The position numbers and the translations under genes are program-made. DNA of 58,333 nt from Labilithrix sp. Lineage in GTDB: Bacteria > Myxococcota > Polyangia > Polyangiales > Polyangiaceae. Positions 40,586 to 49,095 of this stretch are shown here, one piece after another (the first letter of the stretch is position 1; every line of letters begins with the position of its first letter). The stretch covers positions 1-58,333 of the forward strand of contig JAQBQL010000013.1 in NCBI GenBank assembly GCA_028287035.1, in the 5' to 3' direction. The notes under the pieces were generated by a model. That model saw only the letters and a program-made list of their open reading frames with translations. It searched no databases and was not told the DNA's origin.

Positions 40586-41230
40586 TCAGTTTCCTCCCGA
40601 CGTCGCCGGAGCCGGAGCCGCGCCCGGCGCGCCCGCCGCCCCTGCCGAGCCAGCGGCCGCCGGAGCGGCCTTCTTGATCAGGTGGAACGTCGTGGCGAGG
40701 CAGCTCGCCTTCATGATGACGTCCTCGCCCTCGACCTTGGGGTCGCTGAGCTCGAGGTTCTCCATGTTGATGATCCGATCCTGCTTGCCGATCTCGTAGA
40801 CGAACTTCGCGATCTGGTGGAAGCGCCCGGTGATCAGCAGCTTCATCGGCACCTTCGCGAAGAAGGTCTGCGGCACCTCCTCGAGGGGCGTCCACGCCTT
40901 CAGGTCGATGCCGCTGATGTTCGACACCGACTGGATGGCCGAGAGGAACGTCGCCGACTCGGTCTCCGTCGGGAGCACCTTGTTCAGCTCGCGCTGCTTC
41001 TGCTGACGCATCGCGAGCTCGTCCCGGTCGGCGAAGTAGCTCGCCTGCGACTGCTTCTGGCGCGACAGCTCGGTCTCGAGCTCCGCGGTGTTGTGCTTCT
41101 CGCGGTCGATGCGCGCCGCCACGTCGGTGTGGAGCAGCACGTAGTACGCGACGCCGAGGAGCGCGACGAGCAACGCACCGAGGCCGACTTTCCCTGCCAT
41201 GGGCAGGCGATTCAGGCTTAGTGACGCCAT
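40586..41230 (-). CDS. pilO: type IV pilus inner-membrane protein PilO
   Basis: 214 residues. One N-terminal transmembrane helix (GLGALLVALLGVAYYVLLHT), a coiled coil (DREKHNTAELETELSRQKQS), then a ferredoxin-like periplasmic domain (ESATFLSAIQSVSNISGIDL, PMKLLITGRFHQIAKFVYEI) and an Ala/Pro/Gly-rich end. PilO pairs with PilN to form the alignment complex. It directly follows pilN without a gap and starts the next gene after one base. Confidence 0.94.
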   Translation of the reverse strand: MASLSLNRLPMAGKVGLGALLVALLGVAYYVLLHTDVAARIDREKHNTAELETELSRQKQSQASYFADRDELAMRQQKQRELNKVLPTETESATFLSAIQSVSNISGIDLKAWTPLEEVPQTFFAKVPMKLLITGRFHQIAKFVYEIGKQDRIINMENLELSDPKVEGEDVIMKASCLATTFHLIKKAAPAAAGSAGAAGAPGAAPAPATSGGN

Positions 41231-41905
41231 CTAGTACCTCACCTTCGCGCTCATCTCGAACTTGAGCAGCTCGAGCTTCGTGACCGTGTCGATCTGCTTC
41301 GTCGCCGGCAGCAGCTTCACATCGTAGAAGTAGTCGCTCAGCGAGAGCCGGCGGAGGAACTCCGAGACGTCCTCGCCGTCGCGCGCGAGGCCCGACACCC
41401 TCACGGTGCGCGCCTCTTCCTTGTACGAGAGGAGCCACAGGCGCCGCGCATCCCAGTTCGGGTTGGGCACCGCGCTGGGGTTGTCGCGTTTCAGCTGCTC
41501 GAGGCGATCGCGATCGACGGTCGGCCCACGGCCGGGCGTCATGATCCGCGACAGCTCCAGCATCGTCGCCGTCGGACCGGTACGCGCGCTCTGCAGCTTC
41601 TGGATCGCGTCCTCGCGGTCGCGGAGCTCCTTCAGCTGCGTCTTGATCTCTGCGTGATTGGCGGTCTCGCGCTTGATGGTGTCGATGTTGGCGGTGAGGA
41701 CCTGGTTCTGCTTCTGCACCGTGGTGAGCTGGTCCTGCTTCGTCTTGTAGACGAAGAGGAGCACGATCACCTCGAGCAGCACGGCCCCGAGGACGAACGC
41801 GAGCCATGCCTGGCTCTCGCCTCCCGAGGAGGTCTCGGCCGGGCCCGCCGCTTCACCGCGGCGGCGCATCGGCCGCTTCTGCGGCATCAGATTGACGCGA
41901 ATCAC
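41231..41905 (-). CDS. pilN: type IV pilus inner-membrane protein PilN
   Basis: 224 residues. The short cytoplasmic start IRVNLMPQKRPMRRR contains the conserved INLLP-type motif that binds PilM. Then come one transmembrane helix (LAFVLGAVLLEVIVLLFVYK), a coiled coil and a periplasmic domain (VSEFLRRLSLSDYFYDVKLL). The start is GTG at 41905, overlapping the pilM stop (GTGA), which fixes the reading frame and ties its translation to pilM. Confidence 0.95.
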   Translation of the reverse strand: MIRVNLMPQKRPMRRRGEAAGPAETSSGGESQAWLAFVLGAVLLEVIVLLFVYKTKQDQLTTVQKQNQVLTANIDTIKRETANHAEIKTQLKELRDREDAIQKLQSARTGPTATMLELSRIMTPGRGPTVDRDRLEQLKRDNPSAVPNPNWDARRLWLLSYKEEARTVRVSGLARDGEDVSEFLRRLSLSDYFYDVKLLPATKQIDTVTKLELLKFEMSAKVRY

Positions 41906-42960
41906 GAGCGGCGCTCCTTGTCCTGGCGCAGGCTGAGGCCGAGGGCGACGACGAGCTGCGCAGCTCGCACGCGCATGTCCTGCTCGTTCACGTACTTCGC
42001 GTCGGCAGTGAGGTTGGCAATGGGGTCGAACACCTGGACGGGCACGTGCGCTCTCTTCTCGATCGACTGGCAGAGCGGCGCGAGATACGCGCTGCCGCCC
42101 GACACGAAGATGCGGGTGATCTCGGACTCGCCGCTCGTCGCGAGGTAGAAGTCGAGCGAGCGCTGGATCTCACCGGCGAGCCCGTCGCACGCGCTCTGGA
42201 TGATCTGGTGCACTTCCTGCGGGACGATGTCGGTCGGTCCGCCGCCGCACTTGTAGGCCTCGGCCTGGTCGAACGGCACGTTGCACTGCTTCTGGATCTC
42301 TTCCGTGATCGAGTTGCCGGCGTTCGTGATCTCGCGGGTGAAGGCCGAGACGCCCTTCGACACGATGTTCAGCGAGGAGACGGCGGCGCCGACGTTGAGG
42401 AGCGCGATCGTGCCGTCCTCGGGCAGACCGTGCTGGTGCTCGAAGATGTTCTGGATGGTGAAGGCGTTGATGTCGACGACCACCGGCTTCAGCTTCGCCT
42501 CGCGGACGATCGCTGCATAATCGTTGATCTCGTCCTTCTTCGCGGCGACGAGCAGGAGATCCATCTGGCCGGCGTCGGGACGACGGCGGAGGACCTCGTA
42601 GTCGATCGACATCACCTTGATGTCGAAGGGGATGTGCTGCTCGGCCTCCCAGCCGATCTGCTCCTCGAGCTCGTCGTTCGTCATCATGGGGACGGTGATC
42701 TTCCGGACGATCACCGATTGCCCGTACACACCGATGGCCACGTCCTTCTGCGTGATCTTCGAATCGTGGAAGATCTTCATGAGGCTCTCGACGACGGCGC
42801 CCGAGTTCATCACGTGACCGTCGATGATCGACTGCGGCGGCAAGGGAGCGAAGCCATAGCGAACGACCTGGAGCTTCTTCCGGGCCTCCTTCAGCTGCAC
42901 GACCTTGATAGCGCTTGCGCCGATGTCGACTCCGACCAGGTTTTTACCTTCGCCGAGCAT
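41902..42960 (-). CDS. pilM: type IV pilus assembly ATPase-like protein PilM
   Basis: 352 residues, cytoplasmic, actin/FtsA-like. Phosphate-1 motif LVGVDIGASAIKVVQLKEA at the start, VTAR-free central part with QIGWEAEQHIPFDIKVMSID, the second phosphate motif ALLNVGAAVSSLNIVSKGV and the adenosine motif RIFVSGGSAYLAPLCQSIEK. PilM binds ATP and the PilN tail and organises the inner-membrane platform. First gene of pilMNOP. No ribosome site is visible and the candidate promoter leaves only a few bases before the ATG, so the mRNA may be leaderless. Confidence 0.95.
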   Translation of the reverse strand: MLGEGKNLVGVDIGASAIKVVQLKEARKKLQVVRYGFAPLPPQSIIDGHVMNSGAVVESLMKIFHDSKITQKDVAIGVYGQSVIVRKITVPMMTNDELEEQIGWEAEQHIPFDIKVMSIDYEVLRRRPDAGQMDLLLVAAKKDEINDYAAIVREAKLKPVVVDINAFTIQNIFEHQHGLPEDGTIALLNVGAAVSSLNIVSKGVSAFTREITNAGNSITEEIQKQCNVPFDQAEAYKCGGGPTDIVPQEVHQIIQSACDGLAGEIQRSLDFYLATSGESEITRIFVSGGSAYLAPLCQSIEKRAHVPVQVFDPIANLTADAKYVNEQDMRVRAAQLVVALGLSLRQDKERRS

Positions 42961-42970
42961 TTCAGTAGAA

Positions 42971-43000
42971 ATTGTGGCAGTCGCGAGATGCTGCCGTCAA
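42971..43000 (-). promoter_or_regulatory. candidate promoter of the pilMNOP operon
   Basis: On the minus strand TTGACG (43000-42995) and CACAAT (42976-42971) are 18 bp apart, with the -10 only 10 bases from the ATG at 42960. Transcription would start about four bases before the start codon, giving a nearly leaderless mRNA, which fits the absence of a ribosome site. Confidence 0.45.
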
Positions 43001-43046
43001 AAAGTCGGTGTCCGCGCGCGTCGATTGGCGCGCCGATCCACCTACG

Positions 43047-43076
43047 TTGGAACTGAGCTCGAGCGACTTCGATAAG
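43047..43076 (+). promoter_or_regulatory. candidate promoter of the LysM/DUF882 gene
   Basis: TTGGAA (43047-43052) and GATAAG (43071-43076) are separated by 18 bp, each matching consensus at four of six positions. They lie about 45 bp before the ATG at 43120, itself preceded by AAGGAGGG. The match is modest. Confidence 0.35.
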
Positions 43077-43119
43077 CGCTGGCTTGCCGCGGTCGGCGGA
43101 TCGAGTAAGGAGGGTCGCG

Positions 43120-44067
43120 ATGCGTCCTTCTGCGGTAGTCGTCGGGATTTCGGCCCTGATCGTCGGCGTCCTCGCCGCTCCGGCGCTCGCGCGGGCGGAC
43201 GTGCAGCACACGATCGGTCGGGGTCACACCATCGAGGCGATCGCCAACCGCTACCATGTGACGGCCAAGGCGATCATCGAGGCGAACCACCTGAAGGACG
43301 TCCGGCACCTGAAGGTCGGCGACGTCCTGGTCATCCCCGGCGTGAAGGAGCCGGCCGCCGCGAAGGCGAAGCCCGACGCGAAGGAGGCGCGCGCCGAGGA
43401 CGTCGCCGGCCACAAGAAGGGCGACCGGAGCGCGAAGGTCGGCGGCGCCACCGGCCGCGAGACCACGACGTTCGCGATGAAGCCGCGGACGCCCGGCGTC
43501 ATCCACGTGCACCGCGTGGCGACGCAGGAGTCCTACGACGTCGACGTCGGCGACAAGAAGGGCCGCGTGTCGCCGACCACCCTCAAGACCTTCGAGAAGA
43601 TGATGCGCTCGCCGAGCGGCATGGCGCATCCGATCGAGCCGCGCCTCGTCGCGCTCCTCGGCGTCGTCTCGAACCACTTCGGCAGCCGCAAGCTGGAGGT
43701 GGTGAGCGGGTTCCGGCCGTTCACGCCGACGCAGTACAACCCGCACTCGAACCACATGCACGGCAAGGCCGTCGACTTCCGCATCGCCGGGGTGCCCAAC
43801 GAGGCGGTCCGCGATTTCTGCCGCACGCTGAAGAACGTGGGCTGCGGCTACTACCCGAACAGCGTCTTCGTGCACATGGACGTGCGCGACCAGAGCACCT
43901 TCTGGATCGACTACTCGAAGCCCGGCGAGACCCCGCGCTACAACGCGCCGGACACGAACGCCGACGAGGGCACGAGCGACGTCAGCCCCGACGCGCCGGC
44001 GGCGACCAGCACCGAGAGCGTCGCTCCCGAGACGCCGGCGCCGCCGCCCGACACCGGCGACAACTGA
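43120..44067 (+). CDS. LysM-domain DUF882/M15-like peptidoglycan hydrolase
   Basis: 315 residues. Signal peptide ISALIVGVLAAPALARA, one LysM (about 28-74: HTIGRGHTIEAIANRYHVTA), a Lys/Ala linker, then the DUF882 domain: LEVVSGFRPFTPTQYNPHSN followed by HMHGKAVDFR. The zinc-site pattern is H212-x-H214...D219 and H252-x-D254 (VHMDVRD). Such enzymes are metallo-carboxypeptidases of the VanY/M15 fold that trim cell-wall peptides. The C-terminal Ala/Pro/Thr/Asp-rich tail is disordered. The ATG at 43120 is favoured over an upstream GTG frame by its AAGGAGGG site. It is divergent from pilM, and a wall-cutting role during pilus insertion is possible but inferred. Confidence 0.88.
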   Translation: MRPSAVVVGISALIVGVLAAPALARADVQHTIGRGHTIEAIANRYHVTAKAIIEANHLKDVRHLKVGDVLVIPGVKEPAAAKAKPDAKEARAEDVAGHKKGDRSAKVGGATGRETTTFAMKPRTPGVIHVHRVATQESYDVDVGDKKGRVSPTTLKTFEKMMRSPSGMAHPIEPRLVALLGVVSNHFGSRKLEVVSGFRPFTPTQYNPHSNHMHGKAVDFRIAGVPNEAVRDFCRTLKNVGCGYYPNSVFVHMDVRDQSTFWIDYSKPGETPRYNAPDTNADEGTSDVSPDAPAATSTESVAPETPAPPPDTGDN

Positions 44068-44083
44068 GCGGACCCCGCCCGGG

Positions 44084-46744
44084 TCACTTCTTCTTCGGCG
44101 GCGGCTCGACCGGGTGGGTCGACTCGAACCGGAAGCCGCGCGGCAGCAGCGGCCGACCGAGCGCGTAGATCGTCGAGTCGTCGTAGCGTGAACGCGGCGG
44201 GGTCGCCGTTCCCGCCCGGAAGAGCGCGCCGCCGCTGCCGTTGCCGCGATCGAGCAGCACGGCCTGGGTGCAGCCTGCACGCTTCAGCACGTCGTCGAGC
44301 TGGGCGGCGCCCGCGTCGGTGGTGGCGCGCGCCACGAAGACCCGACCGGCGGGGGTGATGCCGAGGGCCGCGCGAGCCCGGCCGGTCTGCCCGGGCACGA
44401 GCTTCCCGTCCTCGAGGAGGAGCGGCAGCTCGATGGCGTCGGTGTGCGGCGGCACCGTGGCGAGGGTGCGCGGCGAGGTGATCGAGAGCGCGCCCTCCTC
44501 GTTCGCGATCAGCGCCCCGCGCCGCTCGTCGCTGCTCATCGGCAGCGCGATGCGCCCATCGGTGGCGAGGCCTCGGAGGTGCTTCGCGTCGGAGGTGCCG
44601 GCGGAGAGCGCGAAGAGCACCCGGTGGGCGTCGTCGGAGCCGAGCTCGCCGGCGCGCGCCACGCCCGGCTCCTTGCCGCCCGCACGGAAACGGAAGCTCG
44701 CGCGCGACGGCTCGATGTCGAGCAGCTCCACGCCGCCAACGGTGGCGCGCCACAGCCCGGCCATCCACGCCGGCGCGGGCTGCACCCCGGGGTCCGCCTC
44801 CCACGTCGCGCCCTCGAGGGCGGGCGGCGAGCCGTCGTGCAGCGTCATGTAGAAGAAGTCCTTCGGCGCGTACTCGATGAACCGCGCCGTATCGATCTCC
44901 ATCTGCTTGTCGAGCAGCTCGGACTTGTAGTTCCGGCCCTTCAGCTCGGTGATGTTCGTGAAGATGAACCCGGTGTGGTGCGGGTTCATGTCGAGGTGCA
45001 TGCCGTAGATGCACGAGGCCATCTTCATGGCCTTGCCGAGGCTGATGGCGCTGACGTCGTCGCCCCACGCGTAGACGAGGTGACCGGCGTTCGTGACGCA
45101 AAGCCCCGAGCGCTCGGTCTGCATGGTCGTGCCGGGCAGCGTGAAGCCCCACTGCGCGCGCCCGCTCGGGTTCACCTTGTCGCTGTCGACGAGCGGGTCG
45201 AGGTTCTGGCGGAACGAGACGATCTCGCTCGCCTCGATGTCCTGGATGCCGCCCACGTCCTTGTTCGAGCCCCACGTGCCGAGGCCGTAGCGGCTGTCCT
45301 TCGTGATGATGACGGTGGCGGCGCCGGGCTGCGGAGGCAGGAGCACGCGGCGCTTCAGCATCATGCCGTAGCTGCCGTGCTCGGTCTTGAACCCGCCGTT
45401 GAAGGCGGCGGCGATCCTCGTGTAGACCGCCGGATCGCGGGGGATGCGTCCGGCGCCGGGCGGTCCGGTGAGCGGCTTGGGATCCTCGTTGCCGGCCTCC
45501 ATCTCGAGATCGAGCTGGCGCATGTCCATCGCGAGCAGCACCACCTTCGCGTACGGGCGCTCCTCGTCGGGACGCACGAACGCGCGGTAGAACATGGGCG
45601 GCGGGGGCGCGACGCCGGCCGGAGCGGGCAGCTTCTTCACCCAGGGCTGCGTGGGGGCGGTCCACTCCCCTTCCCCGGGCTCCGGGGTCTTCCACATCGA
45701 CTTGATGGGCGCGGGCGGCCAGTGGCCGAGGTCGGCGGCCGCCTCGGAGGGGTCGAGGACCGCGGCGGGCGCGTCGACCTGTGCGTCCGCGGCGCGCGCG
45801 TCGTCGCCCGACGTCGCCTTGAACTTCGCCTGCTTCATCGCGTCGCGGAGGGCGAACGTCTTCTCCTCGAGCCACGCGATCGGCGCCGGCCCGATCTCGG
45901 GGATGGCGCGCACCGTGTCGACCGCCCAGAACACCAGCGGCTTCGGCAGGTGACGTCGTCCCTCGACGCGGAGCCCCGGCGCCGGCGTGAGCTCGCCCTT
46001 CGCGAGATCGAGCGTGGCGAGGCGGGTCGGCCGCCGCGTGCGGTCGTCGTCGGCAAGCGCGATCTCGAGGGCCTGCTCGGTCGCGGCGAGCCCCACGCGC
46101 TGGGCCGGCTGCTCGAGGGTGACGTCGAGCCGGCTGAGGCCGGGGGCGCTGCCGGTGAGCTGCCAGTTGGTGATCGCGGCCATCGCGCGGTCGTGCAGCT
46201 TTCGCGTGACGTTCTGCGCGCCCTCGCCCGAGAGGTCGAGGGCCGTGACGCTCTGCTCCTGACCGAAGGCAAAGGTCGCGTAGGCGGCGTGCGAGCCGCT
46301 CACCACGAGGGAGTGGTCGTCGCCGAGCGGCGTCTGGGTGAGGTTGCGCGGCGCGCCGAACGAGAGCGGATGGCCCTCGGGCGAGAGGCGCACCCGCACC
46401 CGCTCGAGATCGCGCGGACCGCCCTCGGTCTCGCTCGCGAGGAACAGCGCGAAGCGTCCGACCACGAGATCCGCGAGGGCGCCGCCCGAAGGCTCCCACC
46501 GCACGTCCTCGGGACGCACGGACGCCGAGGAGATGCGACCGAGCTCGCGGGCCAGCTCGCCGGCGTCGCGCGGGACGGTGCCGGCCGACAGCGAGGTGAC
46601 GACGACCGCAACCCCGCCGGCCGCGAGCGCGATGAGCACGCGACGGCGGGCATGGAGGAGGAGCCCCGGCGCGGTCGCCGATGCAGTCAGGGGCGGGCCG
46701 CTGGACGGACGGGACGCGCGATGCGGTGTCGAGGGAGGACGCAA
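44084..46744 (-). CDS. large membrane-anchored protein with NAGPA/DUF2233-like domains
   Basis: About 886 residues. One N-terminal hydrophobic helix (RRVLIALAAGGVAVVVTSLS) anchors it. After a beta-rich, low-complexity region (about 60-390) comes a domain with RIAAAFNGGFKTEHGSYGMM, VIITKDSRYGLGTWGSNKDV and FRQNLDPLVDSDKVNPSGRA. It resembles the phosphodiester glycosidase (NAGPA, DUF2233) fold, whose hallmark is 'INGGFF'. Later ALGITPAGRVFVARATTDAG and CTQAVLLDRGNGSGG echo its end ('DGGGSS'). The glycosidase activity is doubtful because the key end motif is DRGNGSGG. The start is a TTG and is not certain. Confidence 0.68.
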   Translation of the reverse strand: MRPPSTPHRASRPSSGPPLTASATAPGLLLHARRRVLIALAAGGVAVVVTSLSAGTVPRDAGELARELGRISSASVRPEDVRWEPSGGALADLVVGRFALFLASETEGGPRDLERVRVRLSPEGHPLSFGAPRNLTQTPLGDDHSLVVSGSHAAYATFAFGQEQSVTALDLSGEGAQNVTRKLHDRAMAAITNWQLTGSAPGLSRLDVTLEQPAQRVGLAATEQALEIALADDDRTRRPTRLATLDLAKGELTPAPGLRVEGRRHLPKPLVFWAVDTVRAIPEIGPAPIAWLEEKTFALRDAMKQAKFKATSGDDARAADAQVDAPAAVLDPSEAAADLGHWPPAPIKSMWKTPEPGEGEWTAPTQPWVKKLPAPAGVAPPPPMFYRAFVRPDEERPYAKVVLLAMDMRQLDLEMEAGNEDPKPLTGPPGAGRIPRDPAVYTRIAAAFNGGFKTEHGSYGMMLKRRVLLPPQPGAATVIITKDSRYGLGTWGSNKDVGGIQDIEASEIVSFRQNLDPLVDSDKVNPSGRAQWGFTLPGTTMQTERSGLCVTNAGHLVYAWGDDVSAISLGKAMKMASCIYGMHLDMNPHHTGFIFTNITELKGRNYKSELLDKQMEIDTARFIEYAPKDFFYMTLHDGSPPALEGATWEADPGVQPAPAWMAGLWRATVGGVELLDIEPSRASFRFRAGGKEPGVARAGELGSDDAHRVLFALSAGTSDAKHLRGLATDGRIALPMSSDERRGALIANEEGALSITSPRTLATVPPHTDAIELPLLLEDGKLVPGQTGRARAALGITPAGRVFVARATTDAGAAQLDDVLKRAGCTQAVLLDRGNGSGGALFRAGTATPPRSRYDDSTIYALGRPLLPRGFRFESTHPVEPPPKKK

Positions 46745-46866
46745 GTGCTCGGGAGGACGGCGGGAGGGGGCGAGACGAGGCGCGCGGCCGCGCGCGACTT
46801 AGGGCTATAGTTGGGCGTCCGGCGGGTGGGAAGCGCGAGCTTCGCGGGGTGACGGGGGGCGGGAAC

Positions 46867-48093
46867 ATGATCGCGTTCGGGAGCGGTTCGAGCGCCGGGA
46901 GCACGGCGGCAACGGCTGCGCGGGAGGCTGCACGGCAGGCGCTCGCGCAGATGAAGGGACAGACGCCGGCGCTCGCCATCGTCTTCGCGTCGCCGTCCTA
47001 TGCGGATGTGGAGGCGGCGGCTCGCGCCGTTCGCGACGTCGTCGGCGACGCGCAGATCGTGGGCGGCACTGCGGCCGGCGCGGTCTTCGACGGTCATGGC
47101 TTCGCCGCGCGCGGCGTCTCCGTCGTCCTCGTCGGCGGCGACGCGATCGAGGTCGAGAGCCGGACCGCCGCCCTCGCGCCGCCCAGCTACATGGAGGCGG
47201 TGCCGGTCGCCGAGCGCATCGCGAAGCGCGCCCACGAAGCCGCCTCGCGCGGGCTCGCGCACTTCGCCTGCCTCGTGCTCGCGCCGAGCGCCCGGATCGA
47301 TGGCGACGCGCTCGTCGCGGCGGTTCGCAAGGGCGCGGGTGCCCACGCGCAGCTCGCCGGCGGGGTCACCGGCGAGGACCAGGGGGCCCCGGGGCGAAGC
47401 CGCGTGTTCTTCGGCGACGAGCTGCGCGACGACTGCGCGGTGCTCACCGGCCTCTTCACGAAGGGCCCGGTCGGCATCGCCGCGCGCCATGGCGGCGCCC
47501 CCGTGGGCGCGACGCACGTCGTGACGCGCACCGAGGACACGTGGGTCGTGGAGATCGACGAGCGGCCCGCGCTCGACGTGTGGCTCGAGGACGTCCGCGC
47601 TGCGGGCGGCGAGCCCCCGAGCGACCGCAGCCTCGTCGCGCGGTATCTCGCCGATCGCTACGGGCTCGGGATCGCCGCCGAGCCCCCAGCTGCAACGAGC
47701 CCTCAGGACGCGCCCGAGCTCGTGGTCCGCGCTCCCTTCGACACGCGCGACGACGGCGCGCTCCTCCTGTCGGCGTCGATCGCCGAGGGCACGGCGGTGC
47801 GGGTGATCGGCTGGACCCGTGCCGACGTGCTACGGGCCTCCCGCGAGGCGGCCACCGCGGCAGCCACGCGTGCCGGCGGCGGGCCGGTGGCCGGGGCGCT
47901 CGTGCTCGCGTGCACCGGGCGCCTCCACACGCTCGGCGAGGCGTTCGCCGAGGAGCCCATGGGCGCCGCGCGGACGCTCGAGGCGAGCGTCGGCGGCGCG
48001 TGCGTCCACGGGGAGATCGCGCGGACGCTCCGGGACACGGAGGCCTTCTTCAACATGACCGCCGTGGTGATCGCGTTCCCCGCCGGTCCCTAG
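46867..48093 (+). CDS. FIST domain protein (FIST N and FIST C)
   Basis: 408 residues. FIST N (about 35-230: LAIVFASPSYADVEAAARAV, VVGDAQIVGGTAAGAVFDGH, HAQLAGGVTGEDQGAPGRSR) and FIST C (about 245-400: WLEDVRAAGGEPPSDRSLVA, DGALLLSASIAEGTAVRVIG, SREAATAAATRAGGGPVAGA). FIST proteins are thought to bind small ligands, possibly amino acids, and often work with signalling proteins. No kinase domain is fused here, and the nearest two-component kinase is far away. The ATG at 46867 was chosen because it starts the ordered region; the longer frame is low-complexity. Confidence 0.9.
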   Translation: MIAFGSGSSAGSTAATAAREAARQALAQMKGQTPALAIVFASPSYADVEAAARAVRDVVGDAQIVGGTAAGAVFDGHGFAARGVSVVLVGGDAIEVESRTAALAPPSYMEAVPVAERIAKRAHEAASRGLAHFACLVLAPSARIDGDALVAAVRKGAGAHAQLAGGVTGEDQGAPGRSRVFFGDELRDDCAVLTGLFTKGPVGIAARHGGAPVGATHVVTRTEDTWVVEIDERPALDVWLEDVRAAGGEPPSDRSLVARYLADRYGLGIAAEPPAATSPQDAPELVVRAPFDTRDDGALLLSASIAEGTAVRVIGWTRADVLRASREAATAAATRAGGGPVAGALVLACTGRLHTLGEAFAEEPMGAARTLEASVGGACVHGEIARTLRDTEAFFNMTAVVIAFPAGP

Positions 48094-48100
48094 CCGCTCG

Positions 48101-49036
48101 TCACTCCTGGACGAGCGCCTGCATGTCCGGCGGCAGCGGCGACTTCACGTCGAACGCGAGGAGCGCGTCTCCCTCACCGTCGTACGAGATGCGCGCCGCG
48201 TGGAGCGCGTGACGGGTGAGCCCCGAGTCGTCCTTCGCGCCGTAGAGCGTGTCGCCGGCGAGCGGGTGCTCGATGGCCGCGAAGTGGGCGCGGAGCTGGT
48301 GGCGGACGGCACGCGGAGCGCTCGCCCGCACGAGCGCCCACGGTCCGACGCGGCGCTCGACCGTCCACGAGGTGACCGCGGGACGCGGCGCATACCGCAT
48401 GACGTCGCGCGGGTGGATGCAGGGGTACACGCGGCGCTTGTCCTTCGGATGGTTCGCGATCGGGTACTCGATGGTGCCCGTATCCGGCAGGTTCTCGGAC
48501 GCGCAGACGAGCAGGTACTCCTTGCCGAGCTTCTCGAACTGGAGCGCGTCCTTCAGCACCTCGAACGCGGCGGCGCTCCGCGCGACGACCACGAGCCCCG
48601 AGGTGTCGTTGTCGAGGCGGTGGACGATCCCGGGCTCGCGCGGCGAGTACCCGAAGCCGCTGAGCTCGGGGTAGTGCCCGACGAGCGCGTTGGCGAGCGT
48701 GCCGGTCTCGCCGGCGCGGATCGGCGCGGTCGGCTGGCCCGCCGGCTTGTCCACCACGAGCACCTTGGCGCTCTCGTGCCGGACCGCGAGCGGGGCCTCG
48801 GGCTCGGGCACGCACGGCTCGTTTCCGGCGCCGATCGCGGTCTCCTCGATGGCGATGACGTCGCCCTCGGACACGACGGCGCCCTTGACCACGTGGTGGC
48901 CGTTGACCTTCACGCCGCCGTCCTCGATCGCTCGCTTCACGCGCGCGCGGGACGCGCCGTCGACGAGGGCGACGATCGCCTTGTCGAGCCGGGCCCCGTT
49001 GTACGCCGCCGTGACCGTCACCTCGTGCTTCGCCAT
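48101..49036 (-). CDS. RluA-family 23S rRNA/tRNA pseudouridine synthase
   Basis: 311 residues. An S4 RNA-binding domain (about 12-70: ARLDKAIVALVDGASRARVK, RAIEDGGVKVNGHHV) precedes the catalytic domain with VLVVDKPAGQPTAP, IVHRLDNDTSGLVVVARS (catalytic Asp142), RRVYPCIHPRD and VRHQLRAHFAAIEHPLAGDT motifs. It isomerises uridine to pseudouridine; whether it targets the RluC, RluD or another site cannot be told from sequence. It ends 7 bp from the convergent FIST gene. Confidence 0.93.
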   Translation of the reverse strand: MAKHEVTVTAAYNGARLDKAIVALVDGASRARVKRAIEDGGVKVNGHHVVKGAVVSEGDVIAIEETAIGAGNEPCVPEPEAPLAVRHESAKVLVVDKPAGQPTAPIRAGETGTLANALVGHYPELSGFGYSPREPGIVHRLDNDTSGLVVVARSAAAFEVLKDALQFEKLGKEYLLVCASENLPDTGTIEYPIANHPKDKRRVYPCIHPRDVMRYAPRPAVTSWTVERRVGPWALVRASAPRAVRHQLRAHFAAIEHPLAGDTLYGAKDDSGLTRHALHAARISYDGEGDALLAFDVKSPLPPDMQALVQE

Positions 49037-49095
49037 GATGGCCGGAGTCTAGTACCGCCGCTGCGGGGATCTGCGTAGAATCAGGGGGATTCGAC

